This document shows positions 34,743 through 43,854 of a stretch of 64,000 nt of DNA, piece after piece. The notes below the pieces were generated by a model, which saw nothing but the letters and a program-made list of their open reading frames with translations, searched no databases and was not told the origin of the DNA. The first letter of the stretch is position 1. The number at the start of each line of letters is the position of its first letter. The translations under genes were made by a program, and so were the position numbers. Origin of the DNA: Pseudomonas saudiphocaensis (GTDB lineage: Bacteria > Pseudomonadota > Gammaproteobacteria > Pseudomonadales > Pseudomonadaceae); assembly GCF_000756775.1 (NCBI RefSeq), contig NZ_CCSF01000001.1, forward strand, positions 2,170,001-2,234,000, given 5' to 3'.

Positions 34743-34767
34743 AACGCCCTGCTATTGGCAGGGCGTT
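34743..34767. terminator. Bidirectional intrinsic terminator
   Basis: A perfect 10-bp stem (AACGCCCTGC / GCAGGGCGTT) with a 5-nt loop is flanked by CTTTGTT on the plus side and a run of A residues (read as TTTT) on the minus side. It separates the convergent DUF3392 gene and trmB, and should stop both transcripts. Confidence 0.88.
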
Positions 34768-34791
34768 CTTTGTTGCGACGCAATGCTGGGG

Positions 34792-35502
34792 TCAGTCGAT
34801 GCGCTCAAACTTGAGATCCCAGACACCATGGCCCAGGCGCTCACCTCGGCGCTCGAACTTGGTGGTTGGCCGCTCCTGCGGCCGCTCGATGTACTGTCCG
34901 CTGGCCGCCTGGTTGCGATAGCCCGGCGCGGCGTTCATGACTTCGAGCATATGCTCGGCATAGGCTTCCCAGTCGGTTGCCATATGCAGCACGCCGCCAA
35001 CCTTCAGCTTGCTCCTCACCAGTTCGGCAAAGGCCGGCTGGACGATACGTCGCTTGTGGTGCCGGCTCTTGTGCCATGGATCGGGAAAGAACAGCAGGAC
35101 CCGATCAAGGCTCGAGTCGGCCACGCAGTCACGCAGCACTTCCAACGCATCGCAGCTGTAGACCCGAACGTTGGTCAGGTTCTGCGCCATGACGCCAGAC
35201 AGCAGCGCACCCACACCAGGCGAATGCACTTCGACGCCGATGAAATCCTGCTCAGGCGCGGCAGCCGCCATTTCCAGCGTCGAGTGGCCCATGCCGAAAC
35301 CGATCTCGAAGGTGCGCGGCGCTTGACGCCCAAACACCTCATCGAAATCGCGCAGGCCATCGGCCAGCTCCAGACCAAAACGTGGCCAGCCCTGATCCAG
35401 CCCGCGCTGCTGCCCCTCGGTCATGCGTCCTGCGCGCATCACGAAGCTCTTGATGGTGCGCATGCGCCGTTGGCCCTCGGCCGGGGTGGAAGTGTCACTC
35501 AT
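34792..35502 (-). CDS. trmB: tRNA (guanine-N7-)-methyltransferase
   Basis: Makes m7G46 in the variable loop of tRNAs using SAM. The ATG at 35502 ([21 protein letters not shown]) gives 236 aa; the longer frame would add 19 unsupported residues. Key segments are [15 protein letters not shown] for SAM binding, [15 protein letters not shown], and [20 protein letters not shown], where PDPWHKxRHxKRR is the TrmB signature. It is probably cotranscribed downstream of thiS-thiG (69-bp gap). Confidence 0.96.
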   Translation of the reverse strand: MSDTSTPAEGQRRMRTIKSFVMRAGRMTEGQQRGLDQGWPRFGLELADGLRDFDEVFGRQAPRTFEIGFGMGHSTLEMAAAAPEQDFIGVEVHSPGVGALLSGVMAQNLTNVRVYSCDALEVLRDCVADSSLDRVLLFFPDPWHKSRHHKRRIVQPAFAELVRSKLKVGGVLHMATDWEAYAEHMLEVMNAAPGYRNQAASGQYIERPQERPTTKFERRGERLGHGVWDLKFERID

Positions 35503-35571
35503 GAACGAACCTGCAAAATAAAGGATGCCGAGCGCGCAGCCAGACGACTGCGCGTACAACGGAGGGAAAGG

Positions 35572-36366
35572 TTAGCGGATCAGCCCTTCAAGCGGCGACG
35601 AAGCGCTGGCATAGAGCTTCTTCGGCATACGCCCGGCCAGATAGGCCAGACGCCCCGCCTCAATGGCGTACTTCATCGCCTCGGCCATCAGTACCGGCTT
35701 CTGCGCGTGTGCGATGGCGCTGTTCATCAGCACCGCCTCACAGCCCAGTTCCATGGCGATGGTCGCGTCGGAAGCGGTACCTACACCGGCATCAACCAGC
35801 ACCGGCACCTTGGCCTCTTCGAGGATGATGCGCAGGTTGTACGGGTTGCAGATGCCAAGACCAGTGCCGATCAGGCCGGCCAGCGGCATGACGGCGATAC
35901 AGCCGATCTCGGCCAGCTGGCGGGCGATGATCGGGTCGTCGCTGGTGTAGACCATGACGTCGAAACCTTCGCGAACCAGGACTTCAGCCGCCTTGAGGGT
36001 CTCGATCACGTTGGGAAACAGGGTCTTCTGATCTGCCAGCACTTCCAGCTTGACCAGATTGCGACCATCCAGCAGTTCGCGCGCCAGGCGGCAGGTACGC
36101 ACTGCGTCCTCGGCGTCGTAGCAGCCGGCGGTATTGGGCAGGATGGTGTAGCGATCCGGCGAGATCACATCCAGCAGATTGGGCTCACCGGGGTTCTGGC
36201 CAATGTTGGTACGGCGCACAGCCACGGTGACGATCTCGGCACCCGAGGCCTCGATGGCGTCGCGGGTTTCGTCGAGATCCTTGTATTTGCCGGTGCCTAC
36301 CAGCAGACGCGATTGATAGGTGCGACCGGCGAGCGTAAAGGGCTTGTCGTGCGGAACTGGGCTCAT
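35572..36366 (-). CDS. thiG: Thiazole synthase
   Basis: Forms the thiazole phosphate of thiamine from deoxyxylulose phosphate, dehydroglycine and ThiS-thiocarboxylate. The ATG at 36366 ([17 protein letters not shown]) gives 264 aa, the usual size. The segments [21 protein letters not shown] and [13 protein letters not shown] are present, and [13 protein letters not shown] carries the active-site lysine. [20 protein letters not shown] is the phosphate-binding loop. It follows thiS, which supplies the sulfur carrier. No TPP riboswitch was recognised in the 74 bp upstream of thiS. Confidence 0.96.
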   Translation of the reverse strand: MSPVPHDKPFTLAGRTYQSRLLVGTGKYKDLDETRDAIEASGAEIVTVAVRRTNIGQNPGEPNLLDVISPDRYTILPNTAGCYDAEDAVRTCRLARELLDGRNLVKLEVLADQKTLFPNVIETLKAAEVLVREGFDVMVYTSDDPIIARQLAEIGCIAVMPLAGLIGTGLGICNPYNLRIILEEAKVPVLVDAGVGTASDATIAMELGCEAVLMNSAIAHAQKPVLMAEAMKYAIEAGRLAYLAGRMPKKLYASASSPLEGLIR

Positions 36367-36446
36367 GGGGCCATCCTGTTCACGTTGTTTAGCGGAAGGT
36401 GGCTGCCGCATGAGCGGCAGCGGTATCTACGGCGCGGTATTCGCTG

Positions 36447-36647
36447 CTAGCCGCCACCGATGGCATGGACGATCTCCACCTGGTCGCCTTCGGCCAGTAT
36501 GGTCGTAGCGTGCTGGCTACGGGACACGATATCGCGATTGACCTCGACAGCCAGCCGCCGCCCAGTCAACTCCAGACGCAGCAGCAGATCAGCCACCGAC
36601 ACCCCTTCAGGGAGTTCGTAGCTTTCGCCGTTCAACTGAATTTGCAT
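36447..36647 (-). CDS. thiS: Sulfur carrier protein ThiS
   Basis: Ubiquitin-fold sulfur carrier for thiazole formation, 66 aa from the ATG at 36647 (MQIQLNGESYELPEG). The C-terminus ends IVHAIGGG, providing the Gly-Gly end that is adenylated and thiocarboxylated. It lies 80 bp upstream of thiG on the same strand, as expected. A longer frame extending 22 residues upstream is not supported. Confidence 0.94.
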   Translation of the reverse strand: MQIQLNGESYELPEGVSVADLLLRLELTGRRLAVEVNRDIVSRSQHATTILAEGDQVEIVHAIGGG

Positions 36648-36721
36648 AGTGCTCGCCACCATTGCCAAGGGGGCACGCATTCTAGCCTGATCAAGCCAGC
36701 CCACCAAAACCATTCATCCCG

Positions 36722-37099
36722 CTAGCAACGGCGCAGCTTCCAGCCGGCCAGCAACAGACAGAACCACCCGGCGAGAAAGGCCGTACCGCCGATGGGGGTA
36801 ATGATTCCCAGCTTGCCAATACCCGTTAGCGTAAGCAGGTACAGGCTGCCCGAGAACAACAATACCCCGACCACGAATAGCGCCGCTGCTATCGATAGCA
36901 GGCGGCTCGGCGCATGCAGCGCCAGCAACGCAACACCGATCAGCGCCAACGCGTGGATCAGCTGGTAGTGCACGCCAGTCTGGAACACCGCCAGGTATTC
37001 GGCACTCAGCTGGCTCTTAAGGCCATGGGCTGCGAAGGCACCCAGGGCAACACCTGTCAGACCAAAAAAGGCAGCCAGGACAAGAAAGGGACGAATCAT
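36722..37099 (-). CDS. DUF423 (YgdD-like) inner-membrane protein
   Basis: Integral membrane protein of unknown function with four predicted helices in 125 aa. The ATG at 37099 (MIRPFLVLAAFFGLTGVALGAFAAHGLK) contains the family hallmark GALGAFAAHGL-type motif (GVALGAFAAHGL). Further segments YQLIHALALIGVALLAL and GTAFLAGWFCLLLAGWKL complete the fold. It is divergent from mtgA across 63 bp and lies 74 bp upstream of thiS. Confidence 0.88.
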   Translation of the reverse strand: MIRPFLVLAAFFGLTGVALGAFAAHGLKSQLSAEYLAVFQTGVHYQLIHALALIGVALLALHAPSRLLSIAAALFVVGVLLFSGSLYLLTLTGIGKLGIITPIGGTAFLAGWFCLLLAGWKLRRC

Positions 37100-37133
37100 C
37101 ACAAGGGTTTCCGTTCAGGCATTCAAGCATCGC

Positions 37134-37139
37134 TATAAT
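37134..37139 (+). promoter_or_regulatory. Consensus -10 element for mtgA
   Basis: A perfect TATAAT lies 23 bp before the mtgA ATG. No good -35 is visible at the right distance (candidate sequences around 37109-37116 match poorly), so an activator or a weak promoter is possible. Confidence 0.4.
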
Positions 37140-37162
37140 GCCCGCACGACCCATCCGTCACC

Positions 37163-37867
37163 ATGCCCATGCTCCGAAGACTGCTGCTACGCCTCATCAA
37201 ACTGCTGTTCTGGCTGGCTGCGCTTTCCGTGCTGCTGGTACTGCTGCTGCGCTGGGTACCGCCGCCGTTCACCGCATTGATGATCGAGCGCAAACTGGAG
37301 TCATGGCAGAGCGGTGAGCCCATCGATCTGCAACGCAGCTGGCGGCCGTGGAGCGAACTGCCGGACGATCTGAAGATGGCGGTAATCGCCGCCGAAGACC
37401 AGAAATTCGCCGAACACTGGGGATTCGACATTGCCGCCATCCGCGCCGCGCTGGCGCACAACGAGCGCGGCGGGTCACTGCGTGGAGCCAGCACCCTGAG
37501 CCAGCAGGTGGCCAAGAACCTGTTTCTCTGGTCCGGGCGAAGCTGGACCCGCAAGGGTCTGGAAGTCTGGTTCACCGGCTGGATCGAGCTGTTGTGGCCC
37601 AAGCAACGCATCCTCGAGGTCTACCTGAACAGCGTCGAATGGGGCAGCGGCGTCTTTGGTGCCGAGGCGGCGGCGCAGCATCACTTTGGTCGTGGTGCGC
37701 CCTACCTGTCGGCTCGCCAGGCCAGCCAACTGGCAGCGGTACTGCCCAACCCGCGCGCCTGGAGCGCAGGCCAACCCAGCGCCTATGTCAGCAATCGCGC
37801 GGCCTGGATACGCCAGCAGATGCGACAACTGGGCGGTAACGCTTACCTGAAGGGCGTGGGAGAATAG
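37163..37867 (+). CDS. mtgA: Monofunctional biosynthetic peptidoglycan transglycosylase
   Basis: Membrane-anchored GT51 glycosyltransferase that polymerises lipid II into glycan strands. The 234-aa product has an N-terminal helix (LLLRLIKLLFWLAALSVLLVLLL, residues ~6-30). The conserved GT51 motifs are present: AVIAAEDQKFAEHWGFD with the catalytic glutamate, RGASTLSQQVAKNLFL, RKGLEVWFTGWIELLWPKQRILEVYLNSVEWG, and GAEAAAQHHFG. No transpeptidase domain follows. A -10 element TATAAT lies at 37134-37139. Confidence 0.95.
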   Translation: MPMLRRLLLRLIKLLFWLAALSVLLVLLLRWVPPPFTALMIERKLESWQSGEPIDLQRSWRPWSELPDDLKMAVIAAEDQKFAEHWGFDIAAIRAALAHNERGGSLRGASTLSQQVAKNLFLWSGRSWTRKGLEVWFTGWIELLWPKQRILEVYLNSVEWGSGVFGAEAAAQHHFGRGAPYLSARQASQLAAVLPNPRAWSAGQPSAYVSNRAAWIRQQMRQLGGNAYLKGVGE

Positions 37868-37892
37868 CTGTTCCCCCGAAATCCATACGTCG

Positions 37893-37956
37893 GTCGTCGA
37901 TACGTATCTGACGACGAATTCGTCTAAACTGCCATCAAATAGGCATTACGCCTATT
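37893..37956. promoter_or_regulatory. Two palindromes upstream of the GGDEF-EAL gene
   Basis: The first palindrome (37893-37915) pairs GTCGTCGATAC with GTATC-T-GACGAC, with one extra base. The second (37938-37956) pairs AATAGGC with GCCTATT around a 5-nt loop. Neither is followed by a T-run. They could be operators for the downstream signalling genes or a factor-assisted terminator for mtgA. TAAACT (37925-37930) between them could be a -10 element. Confidence 0.35.
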
Positions 37957-38032
37957 CGGTGCAGGCCGACTGCAGCAAGCCGCTCGCAACGCAAGAGCTG
38001 CCTTCTCTCCTAGTAGTACCTGGTGAAATGAA

Positions 38033-39955
38033 GTGACGATTGTCCGACTGCAACGGCTCTGCCTGTTCTATCTGATTCTGGCAGTACTCTGGGTAGTGCT
38101 TGGCGAACTGCTGGTGCGCTGGCTTTCCGACAACCACACGCCAGTATCCTTATTGCCGTTTAGCAAGGGGCTTCTGTTCGTAACGTTCAGCACCCTGCTG
38201 ATGTATGTACTCGGCCGACGCCATATCGATCAGGTTGCGCGCCAGCAGCAGGCGCAGACAGTCAGCCAGACCCGCCTGCGTCAAGCCGAAGCCGTTTTCG
38301 ATTGCACCCAGGAAGGCGTTCTGATCAGCGATGCGCAGCAGCGCATTCTGCATGTGAACCCCGCTTTCAGCCGCATTACCGGTTACAGCCTGGAGGAAGT
38401 GCTGGGCCAGACGCCCAAGCTGTTCGCTTCCGGCAAACATGACGCAGAATTTTACGGCCAGATGTGGCGGGACCTGCAAGCCAAGGGCAGGTGGAGCGGC
38501 GAAATCTGGAACCGTCGCAAAAGTGGCGAGGTTTACTCGCAGCTGCAGAACCTGCGCAGCATCAGCGACGAGAACGGCCAGGTCACTCACTACGTGGCAG
38601 TTTTCTCCGACCTGTCGGCGCTCAAGCGCTCACGCGAGGAGCTGGACTACCTGGCGCATTACGACCATCTGGTCGGCCTGCCCAATCGGCTGCTGTTCAG
38701 CGAGCGGGCCAAGCTCGACCTGGAACGAGCTCGGACGGACAAGCGCAGTGGTGCCCTGCTACTGATTGACCTCGACCACTTCAAGGACATCAACGAAAGC
38801 CTCGGCCACAGCTACGGCGACAGCCTGTTGATTGCCGTATCCAAGCGCCTGGGCGCGTTCCAGAACAATGGCATGACCGTGGCGCGCCTGGGAGGCGATG
38901 AGTTCGCCCTGCTTTGCGAAAGCCTCAATGCCGGCCAGGCAGCCGCTTTGGCGCTACGCCTGCTCGACAGTCTGGCGCAGCCGTTCCAGCTGGGTGCCAA
39001 CGAGCTGTTCATCACCGCCAGCATCGGCATCGTGCTTTATCCCGACGACATAGAAGATGTCGAACAGCTGATGCGCAATGCCGACTCGGCGCTGTTCAAG
39101 GCCAAGGGCAGCGGGCGCTCGACCTATGCCTTCTATACCCAGGAGCTGACCTCCATGGCTCAGCAGCGGGTCGAGCTCTCCAGCGCCTTGCGCCAGGCGC
39201 TCGAACAGAACCAGCTGGAGCTGCACTACCAGTCAATTCATGATCTTTCTGATGAGCGCATCGTCGGCTTCGAGGCGCTGGTACGCTGGAGACACCCGGA
39301 ACAGGGGCTGGTTTCGCCAGCGCGGTTCATCCCGATCGCGGAAGAAAACGGCCTGATCAGCGCCATCGACCTGTGGGTCCTCGCCCGGGCCTGCCGACAA
39401 ATGAGCAGCTGGGTCGACAGCGGCCTGTCACTGCAATTTATCGCCGTGAACATTTCCAGCCGGCTGTTCAGCCATGGCGAGCTGGACATGCTCGTCTCGC
39501 AAATCCTCGCCGAAAGCGGCCTGGAGCCCAGATATCTGGAACTGGAAGTTACCGAAAGCGCCGTCATGCAGGACCCCGACGCGGCCATGGACCAACTTGC
39601 CCGCCTGCGCGCGCTCGGCGTGCGCCTGGCGATCGACGACTTCGGCACCGGGCACTCCTCGCTGTTGCGACTCAAGCGAATGAATGTTCACAAATTGAAG
39701 ATCGACCAGGGCTTCGTCAGAGGACTGCCGGGCAGCCGTGAAGATGCCGCGATAACCCGTTCGGTCATTGCTTTGGCGCATAACCTTGACCTGCGAGTCG
39801 TCGCCGAAGGCATCGAAACGCCGGAACAAGCCGAGTTCCTGCGTGATCATGGCTGTGACTACGGGCAAGGCTACGGCTTTGCCCGTCCGCAGGCGCCCGC
39901 CAAGATCAACTGGCAGGCAACCCTGAACCGCGCCCCCCAGTCCAACGATGCATAA
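38033..39955 (+). CDS. Membrane PAS-GGDEF-EAL protein (cyclic-di-GMP turnover)
   Basis: Dual-domain enzyme predicted to make and degrade cyclic di-GMP. It starts with GTG at 38033; no ATG is available nearby. Two N-terminal helices (~8-25 and ~38-58) enclose a very short loop. A PAS domain (~85-200, VFDCTQEGVLISDAQQRILHV) follows, then GGDEF at residues 287-291 (RLGGDEFALL), intact. The EAL domain starts at 414 (FEALVRWRHPEQG) with the metal and catalytic residues present: NISSRLF, LEVTESAVM, IDDFGTGHSSL, LKIDQGFV, AEGIETPEQ. Both activities are therefore possible on sequence. No RxxD inhibitory site was clear. A CHASE histidine kinase gene follows after 75 bp. Confidence 0.92.
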   Translation: MTIVRLQRLCLFYLILAVLWVVLGELLVRWLSDNHTPVSLLPFSKGLLFVTFSTLLMYVLGRRHIDQVARQQQAQTVSQTRLRQAEAVFDCTQEGVLISDAQQRILHVNPAFSRITGYSLEEVLGQTPKLFASGKHDAEFYGQMWRDLQAKGRWSGEIWNRRKSGEVYSQLQNLRSISDENGQVTHYVAVFSDLSALKRSREELDYLAHYDHLVGLPNRLLFSERAKLDLERARTDKRSGALLLIDLDHFKDINESLGHSYGDSLLIAVSKRLGAFQNNGMTVARLGGDEFALLCESLNAGQAAALALRLLDSLAQPFQLGANELFITASIGIVLYPDDIEDVEQLMRNADSALFKAKGSGRSTYAFYTQELTSMAQQRVELSSALRQALEQNQLELHYQSIHDLSDERIVGFEALVRWRHPEQGLVSPARFIPIAEENGLISAIDLWVLARACRQMSSWVDSGLSLQFIAVNISSRLFSHGELDMLVSQILAESGLEPRYLELEVTESAVMQDPDAAMDQLARLRALGVRLAIDDFGTGHSSLLRLKRMNVHKLKIDQGFVRGLPGSREDAAITRSVIALAHNLDLRVVAEGIETPEQAEFLRDHGCDYGQGYGFARPQAPAKINWQATLNRAPQSNDA

Positions 39956-40030
39956 TGAGGACACCGACGCAGCCCTGGAGCATTCTGTGCCTTTCCTACC
40001 TTCGCCCGACGAGCGCATGGCAGCGATAGC

Positions 40031-42583
40031 ATGAGCAACGCCGCAACTCTCCCCGGCAGCCCTAGCGAGCGACTAAGACAACTGCTCAACTGGCGCAACA
40101 GCGTGGCCTGGCTGGTTCTGGTGTTCACCCTGCTCGTGCAGCTGGTCATCCTGCAGCACCTGCGCAGCCATGAAGCTCGCACAGCGGCGACCCAGTTCGA
40201 ATTTGCGGTGGAGAAAACCACCGAAGCCATCAATAAAAGGCTGATCGAGCACGAGCAGATTCTTTTTGGCGCCGCTGGGCTATTCGAAACCAGCGGCCTG
40301 GTGTCACGCGAGCAGTGGCACCAGTACAACAAGCGCCTGCAACTGATCGAGCGCTACCCTGGCATTCAGGGGGTTGGCTTTGCCCAGGCCGTACTGCCAC
40401 AGCAGCGCGATGATCACGTCCGGGCGGTGCGCGAGGAAGGTTTCGCCGACTACGATATCCATCCTGCGGGGGCCCGCCCCCTCTATATCCCCATCGTTTA
40501 TCTGGAACCCTTCACCGACCGTAACCTGGCTGCATTCGGCTACGACATGTTTTCCGAGCCGGTGCGCCACCACGCCATGGCGACGGCGGCACAAACCGGT
40601 CAGACACGCCTGACCGGCAAGGTCACGCTGCGCCAGGAAACCCACGGTGAAGTACAGGCCGGTCTGCTGATGTACGTACCGGTGTATCGCCAGAGCGCTC
40701 CACTCCACTCCGCCGAACAACGCATGGAGGCACTGCTCGGCTTCGTCTACAGCCCCTATCGCGTGGGCGACCTGATGCGTGGAATCCTCGGCGCCGCCGA
40801 TCCGGCCCTTAGCCTGCGCATCTATGCCGGCCCCAATGAGGACAGCGATGCGCTGATCTTCTCCAGCCGCAGCCAGCCGCGCGATGCAGCCCCACTCTAC
40901 GGACAGACCCTGCGTATGCAGCTGTATGGGCAGACCTGGACACTGCGACTGGAAAGCCTGCCGGAATTCGAGGCCTTCTTTCACGGCAACGATGCGCTGG
41001 TGATCGGCCTTGGTCTGGGCCTCAGCCTGCTGCTGTTCTTTCTGATCTCCTCGCTGTCACTGCGCCGCAGCCGCGCCGAGGCGCTGGCGCAACAGATGAC
41101 CGAACATATCCGCGAGAACAAGCGCGCCCTGCAATTGAGCGAAGAGCGCCTAAGCCTGGCGTTCAAGGGCAGCAACGACGGCTTCTGGGACCTCAACCTG
41201 GAGGCCCAGACCCTCTACGCGTCGCCGCGCGCCTGGCACATGCTGGGCTACCAACCCGGCGAGCTTTCCTCCGATCTGAAGCTCTGGGAGCGCGTCCTGG
41301 CGGCTGACGATCTGCAGCAAGCCAAGGCTCAGCTGGCGCAGACCATGCTATCGGCAGTCGACCACTTCACCACCGAGCTGCGCTTTCAACACAAGAGCGG
41401 CAAGCTCGTCCCCATGCTGGTGCGCGGCTACATCCAGCGCGACCGCAACGGCCAGGCACTGCGCATCAGCGGCACCAGCATGGATCTGACCGAGCACAAG
41501 CGCATCGAGCAGATGAAAGATGAGTTCGTCTCCACCGTGAGCCACGAGCTGCGTACGCCGCTGACCTCCATCAGCGGCGCACTGGGGCTGATCACCGGCG
41601 GTGTCATGGGGACCATTCCAGCTGCCATGCAGCAGATGCTGGAAATTGCTCATCGCAACAGCTTGCGCCTGGGTCATCTGATCAACGACCTGCTCGACAT
41701 GGAGAAGATCGCCGCCGGCAAGATGGCCTTCGACATGCGCGAGCACTCGCTCAGACGTCTACTGGAAGAAGCTCTGAGCAGCAACCAGGCCCTTGCCGTA
41801 CATCTGGGCGTCAACTGCACGCTACGCACGCCGCCTGAGGCGCACGTCTGGGTTGACGCATTGCGTCTGCAGCAGGTGCTGAGCAATTTCATCTCCAACG
41901 CCATCAAGTACACGCCTGAAGGCGGTGAAGTGACGCTGCACTGCGAGCTGGTCGGTGATCATGTGCGCATCAACGTCAGCGATCAGGGCCCCGGTATACC
42001 GCTGGACTTTCAGAGCCGGGTCTTCGAGAAGTTCGCCCAGGCCGATGCTTCGGACAGCCGCCAGAAGGGCGGAAGTGGCCTGGGCCTGGCGATTTCAAAG
42101 GAATTCATCGAGCGCATGGGCGGTCGGGTCGGCTTTGAAAGCCGTGCGGGCCAGGGCACAACCTTCTGGTGTGAACTACCGCTCCTTGAGCCACAGAGCG
42201 CACCCCTGACCGAGTCCGACGCGCTGCGCCTGCTGGTGGTCGAGGATGAACCCGATACCGGCAGGCTGCTGCTGTTGATGCTGCGCGACGCCGGTTATGA
42301 AGTGGAACGCGTGCAGAGCCTGCATGCCGCCCGCGAAAAACTCGCCAGCAAGCGCTACCAGGCCATGACCCTCGATATGCACCTGCCGGATGGCAGCGGC
42401 CGCGAGCTGATCGACGAAATACGTAGCAATGCCGCTACAAGGGATATGCCGATCATCGTGGTATCCGCCGCCAGCCGCTTCGAGTCACGCGAACAGGATG
42501 CCGGCATCACCTGGTTGCACAAACCCATCAATGCGGCGCAACTGCTGATCGCCCTTACCGATGCCCTGGCTGGCCGTCGGTAG
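40031..42583 (+). CDS. CHASE-PAS hybrid histidine kinase with C-terminal receiver
   Basis: 850-aa membrane sensor kinase. TM1 lies at ~25-45 (VAWLVLVFTLLVQLVILQHL). A periplasmic CHASE domain (~60-270, with LIERYPGIQGVGFAQAVLP and the VYLEPFTDRNLAAFGYDM motif) follows, then TM2 at ~320-343. The cytoplasmic part has a PAS domain (~370-490), a HisKA phosphoacceptor at His505 (STVSHELRTPLTSI), an HATPase (NFISNAIKYTPEGG, DQGPGIP, GGSGLGLAISKEF) and a receiver with Asp782 (TLDMHLPDGSG) and Lys in LHKPIN. There is no Hpt domain or partner response regulator alongside. The preceding GGDEF-EAL gene suggests a cyclic-di-GMP output, but this is only proximity. Confidence 0.92.
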   Translation: MSNAATLPGSPSERLRQLLNWRNSVAWLVLVFTLLVQLVILQHLRSHEARTAATQFEFAVEKTTEAINKRLIEHEQILFGAAGLFETSGLVSREQWHQYNKRLQLIERYPGIQGVGFAQAVLPQQRDDHVRAVREEGFADYDIHPAGARPLYIPIVYLEPFTDRNLAAFGYDMFSEPVRHHAMATAAQTGQTRLTGKVTLRQETHGEVQAGLLMYVPVYRQSAPLHSAEQRMEALLGFVYSPYRVGDLMRGILGAADPALSLRIYAGPNEDSDALIFSSRSQPRDAAPLYGQTLRMQLYGQTWTLRLESLPEFEAFFHGNDALVIGLGLGLSLLLFFLISSLSLRRSRAEALAQQMTEHIRENKRALQLSEERLSLAFKGSNDGFWDLNLEAQTLYASPRAWHMLGYQPGELSSDLKLWERVLAADDLQQAKAQLAQTMLSAVDHFTTELRFQHKSGKLVPMLVRGYIQRDRNGQALRISGTSMDLTEHKRIEQMKDEFVSTVSHELRTPLTSISGALGLITGGVMGTIPAAMQQMLEIAHRNSLRLGHLINDLLDMEKIAAGKMAFDMREHSLRRLLEEALSSNQALAVHLGVNCTLRTPPEAHVWVDALRLQQVLSNFISNAIKYTPEGGEVTLHCELVGDHVRINVSDQGPGIPLDFQSRVFEKFAQADASDSRQKGGSGLGLAISKEFIERMGGRVGFESRAGQGTTFWCELPLLEPQSAPLTESDALRLLVVEDEPDTGRLLLLMLRDAGYEVERVQSLHAAREKLASKRYQAMTLDMHLPDGSGRELIDEIRSNAATRDMPIIVVSAASRFESREQDAGITWLHKPINAAQLLIALTDALAGRR

Positions 42584-42707
42584 CCTCCTGGACGATCCGC
42601 CGCCCGTTGGACGAGCCCTGCATATTCAAAATCGCGCCTCTCTACGGAAAGCACGAGGTATGGCAGTTGGGGCAAAGCTTTAAAGGTGTCCGCTCACCAT
42701 GGCGCAT

Positions 42708-42741
42708 AAAAAAGGCGCTGCGGGATAATCCGGCAGCGCCT
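42708..42741 (-). terminator. Intrinsic terminator of rpoH
   Basis: A 9-bp stem (AGGCGCTGC at 42713-42721, GCAGCGCCT at 42733-42741) is followed on the minus strand by six T residues (AAAAAA at 42708-42713 on the plus strand). It starts 18 bp after the rpoH stop. On the plus strand it is followed by CTTTTA and may also end the histidine kinase transcript. Confidence 0.88.
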
Positions 42742-42758
42742 CTTTTACATCGATGAGA

Positions 42759-43613
42759 TCAAGCCTCGATAGAACCCTTGAGCTTGTTCATCGCATTCTT
42801 TTCCAGCTGACGAATACGTTCGGCGGAAACGCCATATTTGGCCGCCAGGTCGTGCAGAGTGACCTTTTCCTCGCTCAGCCAACGCTGTTGCAGGATATCG
42901 CGACTGCGCTCATCCAGCGTTTCCATGGCCGCATGCAGGCTGGAATTGGAACTGTCGCTCCAATCGGCATCCTCGAGCTGACGCGCCGGATCGTAGCGAT
43001 GGTCCTCAAGATAATGCGCAGGCGACTGATAGGCGCTGTCGTCATCGGCATCGGCCGAGGGGTCGAACGCCATGTCGTGGCCGGTCAGCCGGCTTTCCAT
43101 CTCGCGCACTTCCCGCGCTTCGACGCCGAGGCTGTCGGCCACTCGCTCGACTTCCTCGTTGTTCAACCAGGCCAGACGCTTCTTCTGGCTGCGCAGGTTG
43201 AAGAACAGCTTGCGTTGCGCCTTGGTGGTGGCGACTTTGACGATGCGCCAGTTGCGCAGGATGAATTCGTGAATCTCGGCCTTGATCCAGTGCACCGCAA
43301 AGGACACCAGGCGCACACCCATCTCCGGGTTGAAGCGCTTGACTGCCTTCATCAAGCCCACGTTGCCTTCCTGGATAAGGTCGGCCTGAGCCAGGCCATA
43401 GCCCGAGTAGCTGCGCGCAATATGTACAACGAATCGCAGGTGGGCTAGAACCATCTGGCGAGCGGCTTCGAGGTCCTGTTGATAGAACAGGCGCCCGGCC
43501 AGATCGCGTTCCTGCTCGACCGTCAGCAGCGGAATGCTGTTGACCGTTTGCACATAGGCCTCGAGATTGGCTCCCGGAACCAGCGCTTGAACAGGTTGCA
43601 GAGTATTGGTCAT
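42759..43613 (-). CDS. rpoH: RNA polymerase heat-shock sigma factor sigma-32
   Basis: Sigma factor for heat-shock genes, 284 aa. Region 2 reads [29 protein letters not shown], continuing with [20 protein letters not shown]. The RpoH box for core binding is visible as QRKLFFNLR. Region 4 has the helix-turn-helix [25 protein letters not shown]. It is downstream of ftsYEX on the same strand, separated by 241 bp with a likely own promoter, and ends at a strong intrinsic terminator. The conserved ftsYEX-rpoH order supports the call. Regulation by mRNA structure cannot be assessed by eye. Confidence 0.97.
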   Translation of the reverse strand: MTNTLQPVQALVPGANLEAYVQTVNSIPLLTVEQERDLAGRLFYQQDLEAARQMVLAHLRFVVHIARSYSGYGLAQADLIQEGNVGLMKAVKRFNPEMGVRLVSFAVHWIKAEIHEFILRNWRIVKVATTKAQRKLFFNLRSQKKRLAWLNNEEVERVADSLGVEAREVREMESRLTGHDMAFDPSADADDDSAYQSPAHYLEDHRYDPARQLEDADWSDSSNSSLHAAMETLDERSRDILQQRWLSEEKVTLHDLAAKYGVSAERIRQLEKNAMNKLKGSIEA

Positions 43614-43641
43614 GCAGTTCCTCCGATAGTGAAGCTGCAGA

Positions 43642-43669
43642 AGTGTAACATTGCCCGATAGGACTGCAA
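43642..43669 (-). promoter_or_regulatory. Candidate sigma-70 promoter of rpoH
   Basis: On the minus strand TTGCAG (complement of 43664-43669) and TACACT (complement of 43642-43647) are 16 bp apart, and the -10 lies 28 bp upstream of the rpoH ATG. This is a plausible proximal promoter; others may lie further up the 241-bp gap. Confidence 0.4.
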
Positions 43670-43854
43670 TGCCTGTGAAAAGTTCAGTAATAGCCCGCTA
43701 AATCTCTTTTATTACAACCACTTAGAGGGCGTTTTCAAAATGGCAAGGGGCGAGCAGGCAAGCTGAAGCCGGCCGAAAACGGAATGTTCAGCTGCGCATC
43801 AGGGAGGCTGGCTTCAACGCAGCAGCTGGGGCGCAGCAACTGTAAAAGCCGTCT

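Noticed and set aside
34783-36450. 555-codon plus-strand frame across trmB and thiG
   Set aside because: It runs antisense through two complete, motif-bearing genes and has no recognisable domain or ribosome binding site.
36648-36721. TPP riboswitch upstream of thiS-thiG
   Set aside because: The 74-bp gap is too short and contains no CUGAGA-type core.
43701-43854. Remnant of a mobile element in the ftsX-rpoH gap
   Set aside because: The stretch with inverted-repeat-like words such as GAAGCC/GGCTTC looked suggestive, but no repeat copy, terminal repeat or coding remnant could be shown within the window.
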